The position numbers were made by a program, and so were the translations under genes. This document shows positions 27,583-36,398 of a stretch of 64,000 nt of DNA, one piece after another. Source of the DNA: Vulcanimicrobiota bacterium (lineage in GTDB: Bacteria; Vulcanimicrobiota; Xenobia; Xenobiales; JADMJV01); assembly GCA_023447635.1 (NCBI GenBank), contig JAEXNA010000201.1, positions 1 through 64,000 on the forward strand, written 5' to 3'. The notes beneath the pieces were generated by a model. It was not told the DNA's origin and did not search any database. It was given only the letters and a program-made list of their open reading frames with translations. How positions within the stretch are numbered: the stretch's first letter is position 1; each line of letters starts with the position of its first letter.

Positions 27583-28955
27583 GTCTTTTCCCCTTCGGTG
27601 CGAACTTCCTGACCGTCGCGAACCAGGTTCACGCCCTGCACGATCACCTGATCTTTCGGCTCTAATCCCGTCCGCACCAGCGCGGTGTCGCCCTGCAGAG
27701 AGGCGACCTGCACGGCCTGACGCCGGACTTTCTTGTCCGCCCCCATTACAAAGACGTACTTCTCGCCTTTGTCGCTGACCACGGCTGGCAAAGGGATCGC
27801 CAACAGCCCTTCGGTGGCGCTGCCGGCTACCGTCAAGCGACCCAGCATGCCAGGTCGAATTTTACCCGAGTCGTTGGGAAGCTTCACTTCGACTCGGACG
27901 GTGCGAGAGGCGGTGTCCAGCCCCCCGGCCAGACCCGCGACCACGCCCTCCTGGGGCTGATCGGGCATGGCGTCCAGGCGCACCTGCACCTTCTGGCCGG
28001 CCTGCACCAGCCCCATGTCGGCCTCGGACAGTTCGAAGGCCACGCGCAGATCGTCGGGGTTGGCCAGCACCATGATCACCGACTGGGCTCCGGGCGAAAC
28101 GTAGGCGCCGGGGTCGAGCTGTCGGCTGACCACGGTGCCGTCGATAGGAGAGCGCAGGCGCGACAGGTCCGAGCGTACAGCGATGGCCCGGGCGGCCTGG
28201 GAGAGGCTTTCTGCCTGGGCCTGTGCCGAACTGATCTGGGCCTGGGCAGCTTTCTGCTGCTCCCGGGCGGCGGCCACGTCGAGTTCGGCTTCTTTTTTGC
28301 GCGAGCGGGCGCTGTCGAGCTGGGCCTGAGCCAACGACAGATCCGCCGTAGCGGCGGCGGCGTCAGCTACCGCCTGGTCCAACTCCTGACTGGCGATCAG
28401 CTCTCGCGATTCTAACTCTTTGGTGCGGCCTAGGGTGGTTTCGGCCAGCTTCAGGTCGGATTTGGCTTTGGCGATAGCGGCTTGAGAGACGGCGATCGAG
28501 GCGTCGGCCTGCTGCACCGCCTGCTGGCGACTGCGCACCGTCTCTTCGGCGGCCCGGGAGTTGGCCATGGCGGTCTGCACGGCGGCCTGGGCCACCGAAA
28601 CGCTGGCCTGCGCCTGGCTCATCCTGGCGTCGATCTCGGGATCCTCGACCACCGCCAACACCTGACCCCGGCTGACCCGATCGCCCACCGAGGCGTGCAC
28701 CTCCATCAGCTGGCCGGTCACCTGAGGCACCAACGAGACCTGGTTGCGCGATTCGACCGTCCCCATGTATTCGCGGATCTGGCTGGCCTGCGGCTTCACC
28801 GGCTGGGCTACCGCGACAAGAGGGGCGGCCTTGGCCTCCCCTCCACCTCTGGGCTTGTCCTCTCCACCTGCGCCCTGGCAGCCGGCCAGAAGCAAGCATA
28901 GGCCCAGGCCAACGGCCTGGACCGGGAATCTCTGATACCTGATCACACTGTTCAT
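27579..28955 (-). CDS. RND efflux periplasmic adaptor (membrane fusion protein), lipoprotein
   Basis: 458 aa from the ATG at 28955, chosen since it begins just before a lipoprotein signal with lipobox LLAGC. The longer frame from 29084 lacks support. Domains in order: a barrel-sandwich lipoyl half (VGDRVSRGQVLAVVEDPEID), a long Ala/Gln/Ser-rich coiled-coil hairpin (about 100-235), the second lipoyl half (LRSPIDGTVVSR), and beta-barrel and membrane-proximal domains (KVQVRLDAMPDQP, then GMLGRLTVAG). It links the RND pump to an outer-membrane channel. The coiled coil is long, about 130 residues. Confidence 0.92.
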   Translation of the reverse strand: MNSVIRYQRFPVQAVGLGLCLLLAGCQGAGGEDKPRGGGEAKAAPLVAVAQPVKPQASQIREYMGTVESRNQVSLVPQVTGQLMEVHASVGDRVSRGQVLAVVEDPEIDARMSQAQASVSVAQAAVQTAMANSRAAEETVRSRQQAVQQADASIAVSQAAIAKAKSDLKLAETTLGRTKELESRELIASQELDQAVADAAAATADLSLAQAQLDSARSRKKEAELDVAAAREQQKAAQAQISSAQAQAESLSQAARAIAVRSDLSRLRSPIDGTVVSRQLDPGAYVSPGAQSVIMVLANPDDLRVAFELSEADMGLVQAGQKVQVRLDAMPDQPQEGVVAGLAGGLDTASRTVRVEVKLPNDSGKIRPGMLGRLTVAGSATEGLLAIPLPAVVSDKGEKYVFVMGADKKVRRQAVQVASLQGDTALVRTGLEPKDQVIVQGVNLVRDGQEVRTEGEKT

Positions 28956-29055
28956 CTTCACCCGTCGTCTCCAACCCCGGGCCGATGGTTCGGCGCGGTC
29001 GGGTGGTTTCTTTCCTGTGGGGGGAAACCCCCATACCGGCTGGGAGTTCCCCAGA

Positions 29056-29961
29056 TCAAAGATCGGATGCCGCCCTTTCGTCATCGAGCGAAGCGGCGTG
29101 CTTGCGAAGGTCCGGACCCAGCTGGTCCAGGCCCTGAGTGTAGGCCGACCCGTGGACCTGCTGGCCTGAGTTGGAGAGCGCCATGGCGCCCGCGATGCCC
29201 ATCACGACCAGCCCCACGACGGGCTGGATCAGCACCACGAATCCTCCCACCAGGACGCCTGCCCAGCCGGCCGCAGAAGTGTCGGAGATGGCGTGTTCCG
29301 AGAAATCCGGTCGGCTGTCCGTGGTGTCGGGGAAGCGGGCAGAGACGGCCCGGATGGCGGCGTTTCGTCGTCGTGTCAGCTCGGGCCCGGGTCGGGGGAC
29401 CAGGCCAGAAAGGTCGGTTGTCAGCCCCTCGGCCGAGACGGCGATCAGCAGCGGGACGGGCCCGGAGTTCAGCGGCAGCGCTTCTCTGGCAACCTCGACG
29501 CCGTCGCTGATCCAGACGACCTGGCTGGGGGCAAAGCCGGGGTCGTAGTAGCCCGCACCCTTTCGGCGAGAGGGCCGACTGCTGGCGCTGATCAGGCCCA
29601 GGGCCAGCAGCGGCCCACCCAGGGTCAGCTGCACCTTCTTCCAGGCTTCCGGGTCGAGGTCGACCCTGGGGGTGGACTCTAGTTTCCGCTCGGTCAGGGC
29701 CGCTCGGACCCGCAGAGACGGGATGTCCGGAACGGCGTCGGCGGCCAGCAGGACGATAGGGCGGCGGAAGTCGCTGCCGCCCAGGTTGGGTTCTTCCAGC
29801 ACGTTGTCCAGGCGGCGACCGTCCAGAGTCACGGGGCGGGGCGACCAGACAGCGTAGTGGCTCAGCGCTTGCCCGATGGCGGCGCGGTGGCGGGGTTGGC
29901 CGCGGAAACTGGGGTCGTGCCGGACCTGCAGTGAGAGGTTGGGCTGGCTCGAGGCACGCAC
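29056..29961 (-). CDS. Hypothetical membrane-tail protein, 3' part of a gene apparently split by TAG
   Basis: 301 aa if begun at the GTG 29961, which has little ribosome site. In the same frame, only nine sense codons (RDGAFTFEE) separate it from the TAG ending the upstream open frame. The content is continuous with that upstream part, so I think it is the C-terminal portion of one protein. Residues include DPEAWKKVQLTLGGPLLALG and EVAREALPLNSGPVPLLIAV. One hydrophobic region near residues 225-260 (GVLVGGFVVLIQPVVGLVVM) is probably membrane-spanning. Family not recognised. It precedes the RND adaptor by about 100 bases. Confidence 0.6.
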   Translation of the reverse strand: MRASSQPNLSLQVRHDPSFRGQPRHRAAIGQALSHYAVWSPRPVTLDGRRLDNVLEEPNLGGSDFRRPIVLLAADAVPDIPSLRVRAALTERKLESTPRVDLDPEAWKKVQLTLGGPLLALGLISASSRPSRRKGAGYYDPGFAPSQVVWISDGVEVAREALPLNSGPVPLLIAVSAEGLTTDLSGLVPRPGPELTRRRNAAIRAVSARFPDTTDSRPDFSEHAISDTSAAGWAGVLVGGFVVLIQPVVGLVVMGIAGAMALSNSGQQVHGSAYTQGLDQLGPDLRKHAASLDDERAASDL

Positions 29962-29988
29962 TTCTTCGAAAGTGAAGGCGCCGTCCCG

Positions 29989-30378
29989 CTAGCAAGCTCT
30001 TTGACCACCAACGTAGCGTAGCGAGAAGACGGCGTCGTCCTGAGCGACCAGCACACGGACCGCCGCTGCCAGGTGGGTCACGGCGCGCTCGCTGACGGCA
30101 TCGACGTCGAAGATGGCGCGCTCGAGGTCCGAGTGAGTCCAGTTCAGGCGAGCTTCCCAGGTGAAGACCGTTTCGCTGGTCGACTGCTGGACTTTGAGGG
30201 AGCAGCGCAGCGCTCCAGCCACCTGCAAGAGCTTCAGCACCCAGCCTTCGTTCATGGGCAGCGAGAACGCCGCCAGTTTGGTCCAGGCTCTGGCCGGGTC
30301 CAGGGTGAACACGCCCTCGGAATGATGCTTTCCAACATCTTCCTGAGCGTCCAGAAAAGATTCCAGGTGGGACTCCAT
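29989..30378 (-). CDS. Hypothetical protein, 5' part of a gene apparently split by TAG
   Basis: 129 aa, ATG at 30378. It starts MESHLESFLDAQEDVGKHHS and continues with FTLDPARAWTKLAAFSLPMN. It ends FSLRYVGGQRAC, then TAG at 29991-29989, and sense codons continue in the same frame into the 301-aa part. A Trp TGG codon would restore one 440-residue protein. No recognised family. Either a nonsense mutation, a sequencing error or genuine stop/reinitiation explains this. Confidence 0.55.
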   Translation of the reverse strand: MESHLESFLDAQEDVGKHHSEGVFTLDPARAWTKLAAFSLPMNEGWVLKLLQVAGALRCSLKVQQSTSETVFTWEARLNWTHSDLERAIFDVDAVSERAVTHLAAAVRVLVAQDDAVFSLRYVGGQRAC

Positions 30379-30530
30379 CAGCGACCCTTTGACGAATCGG
30401 GCCTGGCCCCTCGCGTCAGGTCAGAATGAGCTAGCTCCAGGACCTGTGGCCACCGCGCACCCTGGCGCCATCTGACGAGTTTACCCTCGGGGAATGGGTC
30501 GGCCGGTCGTGAGGCGAAAGGCCCGCCCCA

Positions 30531-32669
30531 ATGAGAAAACAGAATTTTGTTCTTGGAGTATCCGGTTTTATGATGTTGTTCGCCCTGATGGCCATGCCCG
30601 GCGCCGTGATCGCCGACGAGACCGCCAACCCCCTCCTGAAGTCCTGGAGCGGGCCGAACGGTGGGGTCCCCCCGTTTGCCGAAGTCAAGCCCGAGCTGAT
30701 CGGTCCGGCGTTGCAGACCTCCATCGAGATGTACCGTCAGGACATCGCCCGCATCGCCGACTCGAAAGAAGCCCCCACCTTCGCCAACACCATCGAAGCG
30801 CTGGAGAAAGCAGGCAAACCGTTCAGCCGCGTGGCCAATCTGTTCGACACCTTCGCCAGCACCATGAACGGTCCCGAGATCCAGGCGCTGGAAACCGAGT
30901 GGTCGCCCCGCTTTGCCGCCCTGCGCGACGAAATCATCCAGAACGAAGCGCTGTTCCAGCGGATCAAGACGCTCTACGACGCGCCGTCAAAGAAAGACCT
31001 CAACGCCGAGCAGCAGCGACTGCTCTGGCTGACCTACAACGACTTCGCCCGCTCCGGCGCCCAGCTTTCGGCCGCCGACAAGAAAAAGCTGACCGAGATC
31101 AACGGCCGCCTGGCCACCCTGTACACCCAGTTCGGCCAGAACCTGCTGACCGACGAAGAGAAGGGCACCGTCGTGATCGAGAAAGCCTCCGATCTGGCCG
31201 GACTGCCCGACAGCCTGGTCGACGGCGCCGCCGGCGACGCCAAGGAGCTAGGTTTAGAAGGCAAATGGGTGATCCGCAACACCCGCTCTTCGGCCGAACC
31301 GTTCCTGGTCTACGCCGAGAACCGTCCCCTGCGTAAGCAAGTGTGGGAGATGTTCGTCTCCCGTGGCGACGGGGGCGGCGACACGGACAACAACGCCATC
31401 GCCTCCGAGATCCTCAAGCTGCGCTTTCAGCGAGCTAAACTGCTGGGCTTCGAGACCCACGCTCACTGGCAGCTGGCCGAGACCATGGCCAAGACCCCCG
31501 ACAGCGCCATGGAGCTGATGGAGAAAGTCTGGACCCCGGCCGTGGCGCGGGTGGCCGAAGAGGTCGAAGATATGCAAGCGATCGCCAAAGAGCGTGGCGA
31601 AGAGCTGACCATCGAGCCCTGGGACTACCGCTTCTACGCCGAAAAGGTACGCAAGAAGAAATACGATCTCGACGCCTCCGAACTGAAACCGTACCTGCAG
31701 CTCGAAAAACTGCTCGAAGCCCAGTTCTGGGTCGCTGAAGAGATGTACGGCCTGCACTTCAAAGAGGTGAAGGGGCTTCCCGTCTACCACCCCGAGGTGC
31801 GAGTGTTCGAGGTGACCGGACGGGACAAGAAGCACGTCGGCTACTGGTACTTCGACCCTTACGCCCGCGAGGGTAAGCGCTCGGGCGCCTGGATGAGCGA
31901 GTACCAGACCCAGGAAGCGTTCGACAAAGTCGTCCCTCCCATCGTGTCCAACAACTCGAACTACGTCAAAGGCAAGCCCGGCGAACCGGTGCTGATCTCC
32001 TGGGACGACGCCGAGACCATGTTCCACGAGTTTGGCCACGCCCTGCACGGTCTGCTTTCGCAGGTGAACTACCCCACTCTGGCCGGCACCAACGTGGCCC
32101 GCGACTTCGTCGAGTTTCCCTCGCAGATCAACGAGCACTGGCTCTCGACCCCGAAGCTGCTCAAGAAATACGCCCTTCACTACAAAACCGGCGAGCCCAT
32201 GCCCGATGAGCTGATCGCCAAGCTCGATAAGGCCTCGACCTTCAATCAGGGCTTTGCCACCGTGGAATACCTGAGCTCGGCGCTGATCGATATGAAGCTA
32301 CACCTGGCCGGTGGGGCTGATATCGACACCGACTCGTTCGAGCGCGAGACCCTGAAACAGCTGGGGATGCCCAGCTCGATGGTGATGCGTCACCGCATTC
32401 CGCAGTTTGCTCACGTCTTCTCCGGGGACGGTTATTCGGCCGGCTACTACAGCTATCTGTGGTCGGAAGTGCTGGATCAGGACGCCTGGAAGGCGTTCGA
32501 AGAAGGCGGCGACCCCTTCAACCGTGAGGTGGCCGAGCGTTTCCGTTTGTACGTACTGAGCGCCGGGAACAAGCAAGATCCAGCGGACGCCTACCGACAG
32601 TTCCGCGGCGCCGATCCCTCGATCGACGCCCTGCTGGAAGCGCGCGGGTTCCCGACTGGCAGCAAGTAA
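30531..32669 (+). CDS. M3-family metallopeptidase (peptidyl-dipeptidase Dcp-like), exported
   Basis: 712 aa. A signal peptide (about 1-28, ending VIADE) precedes the family start NPLLKSWSGPNGGVPPFAEV. The zinc site is HEFGH at residues 499-503, with the third ligand Glu expected about 25 residues on. Flanking SWDDAETMF and ALHGLLSQVNYPTLAGTNVA match M3A dipeptidases. Most M3 enzymes are cytosolic, and this one appears periplasmic, as in Dcp-like proteins of other diderms. It removes dipeptides from peptide C-termini. A ribosome site GGAGG lies just after its stop for the next gene. Confidence 0.93.
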   Translation: MRKQNFVLGVSGFMMLFALMAMPGAVIADETANPLLKSWSGPNGGVPPFAEVKPELIGPALQTSIEMYRQDIARIADSKEAPTFANTIEALEKAGKPFSRVANLFDTFASTMNGPEIQALETEWSPRFAALRDEIIQNEALFQRIKTLYDAPSKKDLNAEQQRLLWLTYNDFARSGAQLSAADKKKLTEINGRLATLYTQFGQNLLTDEEKGTVVIEKASDLAGLPDSLVDGAAGDAKELGLEGKWVIRNTRSSAEPFLVYAENRPLRKQVWEMFVSRGDGGGDTDNNAIASEILKLRFQRAKLLGFETHAHWQLAETMAKTPDSAMELMEKVWTPAVARVAEEVEDMQAIAKERGEELTIEPWDYRFYAEKVRKKKYDLDASELKPYLQLEKLLEAQFWVAEEMYGLHFKEVKGLPVYHPEVRVFEVTGRDKKHVGYWYFDPYAREGKRSGAWMSEYQTQEAFDKVVPPIVSNNSNYVKGKPGEPVLISWDDAETMFHEFGHALHGLLSQVNYPTLAGTNVARDFVEFPSQINEHWLSTPKLLKKYALHYKTGEPMPDELIAKLDKASTFNQGFATVEYLSSALIDMKLHLAGGADIDTDSFERETLKQLGMPSSMVMRHRIPQFAHVFSGDGYSAGYYSYLWSEVLDQDAWKAFEEGGDPFNREVAERFRLYVLSAGNKQDPADAYRQFRGADPSIDALLEARGFPTGSK

Positions 32670-32684
32670 AAGCCGGAGGGCAGC

Positions 32685-33302
32685 ATGAGACAGAGCCACG
32701 AGGTGGATTACGAGATTCTCGGCGAGGATCTGCTCCGTTCTGTCACCTTGCCAAATCGCTGGACTCTGCTGTTGCTCGCGCTGCTGTTCGCCCTGGCTCC
32801 GGCCGGGGCGGACCCGGCAGCGCGGACGGCCTATTTCCAAAGTATCGACCCGCCTTCAGCACGGCTGGCTCAGCTGAACGCCTCTTTTATCAGCACGGTC
32901 GACGAACTGCAGGCCAAACGCGACCTGGCCGGGCTGCGCCAGAGCGTGGGAGAGTTCCAGCAGAACTACAGCGCGGTGGGAGAAGAGCTGGGCAAGGTCA
33001 GCGCCCCCGCCGATTGCCAGACCTTTCACGAAGCCTTGACCCGGCTGGTCCAGGTGCAGGTCGAGGTGAACCAGGCGTTGCTCGACACGGTCGACAAAGG
33101 GCTGGCGCTGAGCGGCGAGGTCAAGGCTATGAAGGAGGCTGGAGCCACTGATGAGGCGATGAAAGCTCGCATCGACGAGTTTTCGGCCGGTCAAGCGCCG
33201 CTGCGTGCGCGCATGCAGACCCTTCAGGACGAGGCCAGCGCTCTGGAGAAGACCATCCGCAGCGAGCGGGACAAACTTCAGGGCACCGCTTCCGAGGCCT
33301 GA
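32685..33302 (+). CDS. Helical exported protein with an AIM24-like N-terminal remnant
   Basis: 205 aa. The ATG at 32685 has GGAGG five bases upstream. The first residues MRQSHEVDYEILGEDL look like the start of AIM24/TIGR00266 family proteins (MxxHEIDYxIxGxxMQ). A hydrophobic export segment then begins (RWTLLLLALLFALAPAGA), and the rest is coiled-coil (about 50-200). So the true start could be internal, such as the TTG at the PNRW segment, or the gene arose by fusion after deletion of an AIM24 gene. The mature helical protein has Leu/Gln/Glu-rich heptads; function unknown. Confidence 0.6.
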   Translation: MRQSHEVDYEILGEDLLRSVTLPNRWTLLLLALLFALAPAGADPAARTAYFQSIDPPSARLAQLNASFISTVDELQAKRDLAGLRQSVGEFQQNYSAVGEELGKVSAPADCQTFHEALTRLVQVQVEVNQALLDTVDKGLALSGEVKAMKEAGATDEAMKARIDEFSAGQAPLRARMQTLQDEASALEKTIRSERDKLQGTASEA

Positions 33303-33372
33303 CGCACGAGCCACGAGGGAGGGAAAGCCCCTGGCTGAAGGCATTCCCTCTCCCGTAGCCAATTTTCCTCAG

Positions 33373-34533
33373 ATGAGGCTCTCCAAGAAAGCTCTGTTTG
33401 GGGCGGCCGCGGCCGCCCTTGTCGCGGGCTCTGCCCTCTACCTGGCCACTCCCCAGCTGATCCGGGCTGACCAGGCGTCCCGCATGGAGTACCTCACCCC
33501 CTCAGTGCTGGTGCAGGGGATCTACCCCTCCATGCTGGGTCCGGAGAACACCGACACCAACGTCCGCCTGCTCGAAGCCGAGCAGCCCGAACTGCTCTGG
33601 GTGACCGGCTACCGGGCCGACATGGTGGGCCCGGCGTCGAACGAACCTCGCTCGCCCGAGTTCATGTGCCATAACACCTTCAGCATCCACGACTCGGTGG
33701 ACGACCACGCCAAGGTGATGGGGTCCGGCTACTACCTGACTCGGCGCCTTTTCACCCTGTCCCAGGGCCAGTCCGAACTCGACTTTCCGAAAGGCTTCGG
33801 TATCCCGGTATCCTCGGCCGAGCGGTTTATGCTGCAGTCTCAGGTGCTCAATCTTCGCCAGGACCGAATCGGCACCGAGGTGCGCCACCGCGTGCGCACC
33901 AACTTCGTGCCCGACCGGGAAGCAGCCCAGCCCATGAAGGCGCTGACCCTGATCGACTTCGGCATCGCCTTAGAGGTGGTCGACGAGCAGGCTCGGGAGA
34001 TGCCGAACAACCCTCTGAGCTGCGCCGGCGACGCGGGCGGCCAGCCGACTTTTCATCGCGGCGACAAGGAGATGACCGCCCACTGGAAGGTCAAGCCGGG
34101 CAAAGAGAAGCGGGTGACTCAGCTGCAGCGCCCGTTCCGCTTCAACACCACCATTCACTATATCGCCGTGCATCTCCATAGCCATGCGGAAAGTCTGGAA
34201 CTGTGGGACAAGACGGCCAACCGCAGCGTCTACAAGGCGCTCTGCAAACCGACCGACGACCTGCAGGGGCTGGCCGAGGTCGGCCACTACTCTAGCGAGC
34301 AAGGGATCCCGGTCTACGCCGACCACGAGTACGAGCTGATCAGCCACTACAACAACACCTCCAACCAGGAGCAGACGGCTATGGCGTTTATGTTCTGCTA
34401 CGCGGCCGACCCTTATTTCCAGAAGCCGGACGCGGCCGGCCTGGCCCAACGTTCGGACGAGTACTGCTCGAAAGAGCCCGTTGCAGCGCCGGTGGCCGTG
34501 CCCGCTGTCACTCCTTCACCGGGAAAGCCTTGA
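33373..34533 (+). CDS. Secreted copper-monooxygenase-like (PHM/Nod19-type) protein
   Basis: 386 aa from the ATG at 33373, which begins a signal peptide (MRLSKKALFGAAAAALVAGS). The C-terminal half contains YIAVHLHSHAESLELWDK and, later, ADHEYELISHYNNTSNQEQT then AMAFMFCY. By eye these correspond to the HxH copper pair and downstream Met of the catalytic C-domain of peptidylglycine hydroxylating monooxygenase and Nod19 relatives. The N-terminal half has EFMCHNTFSI, in place of the PHM HH motif. Family membership is inferred and enzymatic activity is not shown. Its TGA overlaps the ATG of the next gene, which encodes a Cys-Cys-rich membrane protein. Confidence 0.55.
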   Translation: MRLSKKALFGAAAAALVAGSALYLATPQLIRADQASRMEYLTPSVLVQGIYPSMLGPENTDTNVRLLEAEQPELLWVTGYRADMVGPASNEPRSPEFMCHNTFSIHDSVDDHAKVMGSGYYLTRRLFTLSQGQSELDFPKGFGIPVSSAERFMLQSQVLNLRQDRIGTEVRHRVRTNFVPDREAAQPMKALTLIDFGIALEVVDEQAREMPNNPLSCAGDAGGQPTFHRGDKEMTAHWKVKPGKEKRVTQLQRPFRFNTTIHYIAVHLHSHAESLELWDKTANRSVYKALCKPTDDLQGLAEVGHYSSEQGIPVYADHEYELISHYNNTSNQEQTAMAFMFCYAADPYFQKPDAAGLAQRSDEYCSKEPVAAPVAVPAVTPSPGKP

Positions 34534-35216
34534 TGTCGAACCCTACCTCCTCATCCGTAAACTCGTGCTGCTCTTCGAAAGCGATGCCGGAGCCGGCCGT
34601 CTCGTCCTGCTGCTCTTCGAAGGCGAAGCCCGTCCCCTCCAACGAGGCCGCTTCCCCCTCCCCCTGCTGTTCCACGAAGAACGCCCCCCAGAGCCTCCCG
34701 GCTGTCCCCTCCCCACCCCAAGGCCCGGGCTGGAAGGCCTACACGCCGCTCGCAGTGATCCTGGCAGGCTCCGCCCTGAGCGCGGGCGCCCTGATGCTCT
34801 CGACCCCGGCCGCCGAACGCACGCTGATGCTGGGGATGAGCCGCTTCATGGGCGTCTTCCTGGTGGTCTTCGCCATGCTCAAGCTGTTCGATCTGCCCGG
34901 CTTCGTGAAAGGCTTCAGCCGCTACGACCTGCTGGCCGGCCCGGTCCCCGCCTACGGCTACGTCTATCCCTTCCTGGAGCTGGGCTTTGGCCTGGCGCTG
35001 CTGTCCGGCCTCGCGCCGTTTGCGGTGAACCTGGGTCTGGCCGTGCTGATGTTCTTTGGCGCCGGCGGCGTGCTGCGCTCATTGGCCCGCAAAGAGCAGT
35101 TGAACTGCGCCTGCATGGGCAGTTCGCTGAACGTGCCGCTGTCGACGGTGGCGGTGGTCGAGGACGTGGGTATGGGGCTCATGTCGGTGGGCATGCTGCT
35201 GGCGATGGCCTCCTAG
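34533..35216 (+). CDS. MauE/DoxX-like membrane protein with triple Cys-Cys N-terminal motifs
   Basis: 227 aa. The ATG at 34533 overlaps the previous stop (TGATG). The first 50 residues are soluble and carry three similar blocks: NSCCSSKA (Cys 12-13), SSCCSSKA (26-27) and SPCCSTKN (45-46). A Pro/Gly linker then leads to four membrane helices (from about 70), and ends with NCACMGSSLNVPLSTVAVVE, which is typical of MauE/methylamine-utilisation and DoxX-like redox membrane proteins. The Cys pairs suggest binding of soft metal ions. Next to a copper-monooxygenase-like protein, a metal or disulfide delivery role is possible. Confidence 0.7.
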   Translation: MSNPTSSSVNSCCSSKAMPEPAVSSCCSSKAKPVPSNEAASPSPCCSTKNAPQSLPAVPSPPQGPGWKAYTPLAVILAGSALSAGALMLSTPAAERTLMLGMSRFMGVFLVVFAMLKLFDLPGFVKGFSRYDLLAGPVPAYGYVYPFLELGFGLALLSGLAPFAVNLGLAVLMFFGAGGVLRSLARKEQLNCACMGSSLNVPLSTVAVVEDVGMGLMSVGMLLAMAS

Positions 35217-35219
35217 ACG

Positions 35220-36398
35220 ATGCTCGACGAGCTTCCGCCCCCCCTTCGAGCGCCGCGCTACAGCCCGCTGATGCGCAACGCCCGCAGTCCGCTATTTCTA
35301 TGGCTGCTGGTCGTGTTTCTGTTCGGGGTCGGCTTGCGCTTCTGGATGGTGATGAGCCGTCCCGACACCCCTGACAAGGCGATGCTGGGGGTCGAGCGGC
35401 TGGTCCTGGTGGCCGAGTTCGGGCCTGACCTGGCGCCGGAGACCCGCAGCCAGCTGTGGGAGATCGCCCTGGCGGCGGACGACAGCCCGGCCCTGGGGCG
35501 GCTGAAGGTCAAAGAGGCCCTGTCGGCCGGAGAGTCGGAGAAGCTGACCCCCGGTCTGAGCCTGTTGGCCTCTTACCAGGCCCAGCCTGACAAGGCCAAA
35601 GAGTCTCAGCTGCGGGAGCTGGCAGCCCAGGCGCAGAGCCGTCTTCTGACCTCGCTGGCCATGCTGGGAGGGCTGCTGTTGACCGCTCTGGGGCTGGCCT
35701 TTCTGGCCCCCTCGCAGCGGCCCGACGGAGCCGTTGCCAAACCGATGCTCGTGGCGGCCGGGCCGATCACGGTGCTGATCGGGTTTCTGGCCTGGGACGT
35801 GCTGCACACCTTTGTCCTGAGCACGGTCATCGAGTTGACCCATGTGCGCGATCACATGCCGCTAGTGGCCTACCTATACATCCTGCAGGTGACGGCTTAC
35901 GGGCTGTTCTTGCTGCTGGCTCGAGGCCTGGGCGCCAGGGAGTGGAACTTCCGCCGCCCCTTCGCGGCGGCCTGGGCGGGGCGCGGCTATTTCCTGTGCT
36001 ACGCCCTGGTGCTGGCGGTGAACCTGCTGATCGCGGGGGTGACGGGGACCACGCCGACCTCTAGTAACCCTCTGCTGGAGATGTTTATGGGAGGGGCCGA
36101 GGTGTGGGCCCTGGCCTTACTGGTGATCCTTGTCGGTCCCCTGTTCGAGGAGCTGATCTTCCGCGGCTGGCTGCTGGGAGGCCTGCGCGAGCACTGGGGC
36201 GACGGCAAGGCGCTGTTCGTCTCGTCGCTGCTTTTTGCGTTGATTCACGGCGATCCGTGGGCCACTCCGGCGCTGTTCGTGCTGGGCTGCGTGTTCGGAG
36301 GGGTCTACTTGCGCAGCGGGTCGCTCTATGCCAGTCTGATGCTGCACGCGATGTGGAACGCGACGACCTTCACCCTGCTCTACTCCAACATACCTTGA
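35220..36398 (+). CDS. CPBP-family intramembrane metalloprotease (CAAX protease-like)
   Basis: 392 aa, about eight membrane helices. The CPBP/Abi motif EELIFRG spans residues 310-316, with the second motif FALIHGDP near 344 and a third, SLYASLMLHAMWN, near the C-terminus, completing the Glu/His site. The N-terminal 130 residues after the first helix are a soluble domain not typical of the core family. Homologues cleave within membranes or act in bacteriocin immunity. It begins 3 bases after the MauE-like gene and shares one base with the next gene, so this is one operon. Confidence 0.9.
   Translation: MLDELPPPLRAPRYSPLMRNARSPLFLWLLVVFLFGVGLRFWMVMSRPDTPDKAMLGVERLVLVAEFGPDLAPETRSQLWEIALAADDSPALGRLKVKEALSAGESEKLTPGLSLLASYQAQPDKAKESQLRELAAQAQSRLLTSLAMLGGLLLTALGLAFLAPSQRPDGAVAKPMLVAAGPITVLIGFLAWDVLHTFVLSTVIELTHVRDHMPLVAYLYILQVTAYGLFLLLARGLGAREWNFRRPFAAAWAGRGYFLCYALVLAVNLLIAGVTGTTPTSSNPLLEMFMGGAEVWALALLVILVGPLFEELIFRGWLLGGLREHWGDGKALFVSSLLFALIHGDPWATPALFVLGCVFGGVYLRSGSLYASLMLHAMWNATTFTLLYSNIP

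Noticed and set aside
29081..29995. 304-aa minus-strand frame overlapping the split gene
   Set aside because: Arg/Pro/Gly-rich out-of-frame reading of the same region. The other frame has a membrane helix and continues the upstream sequence.
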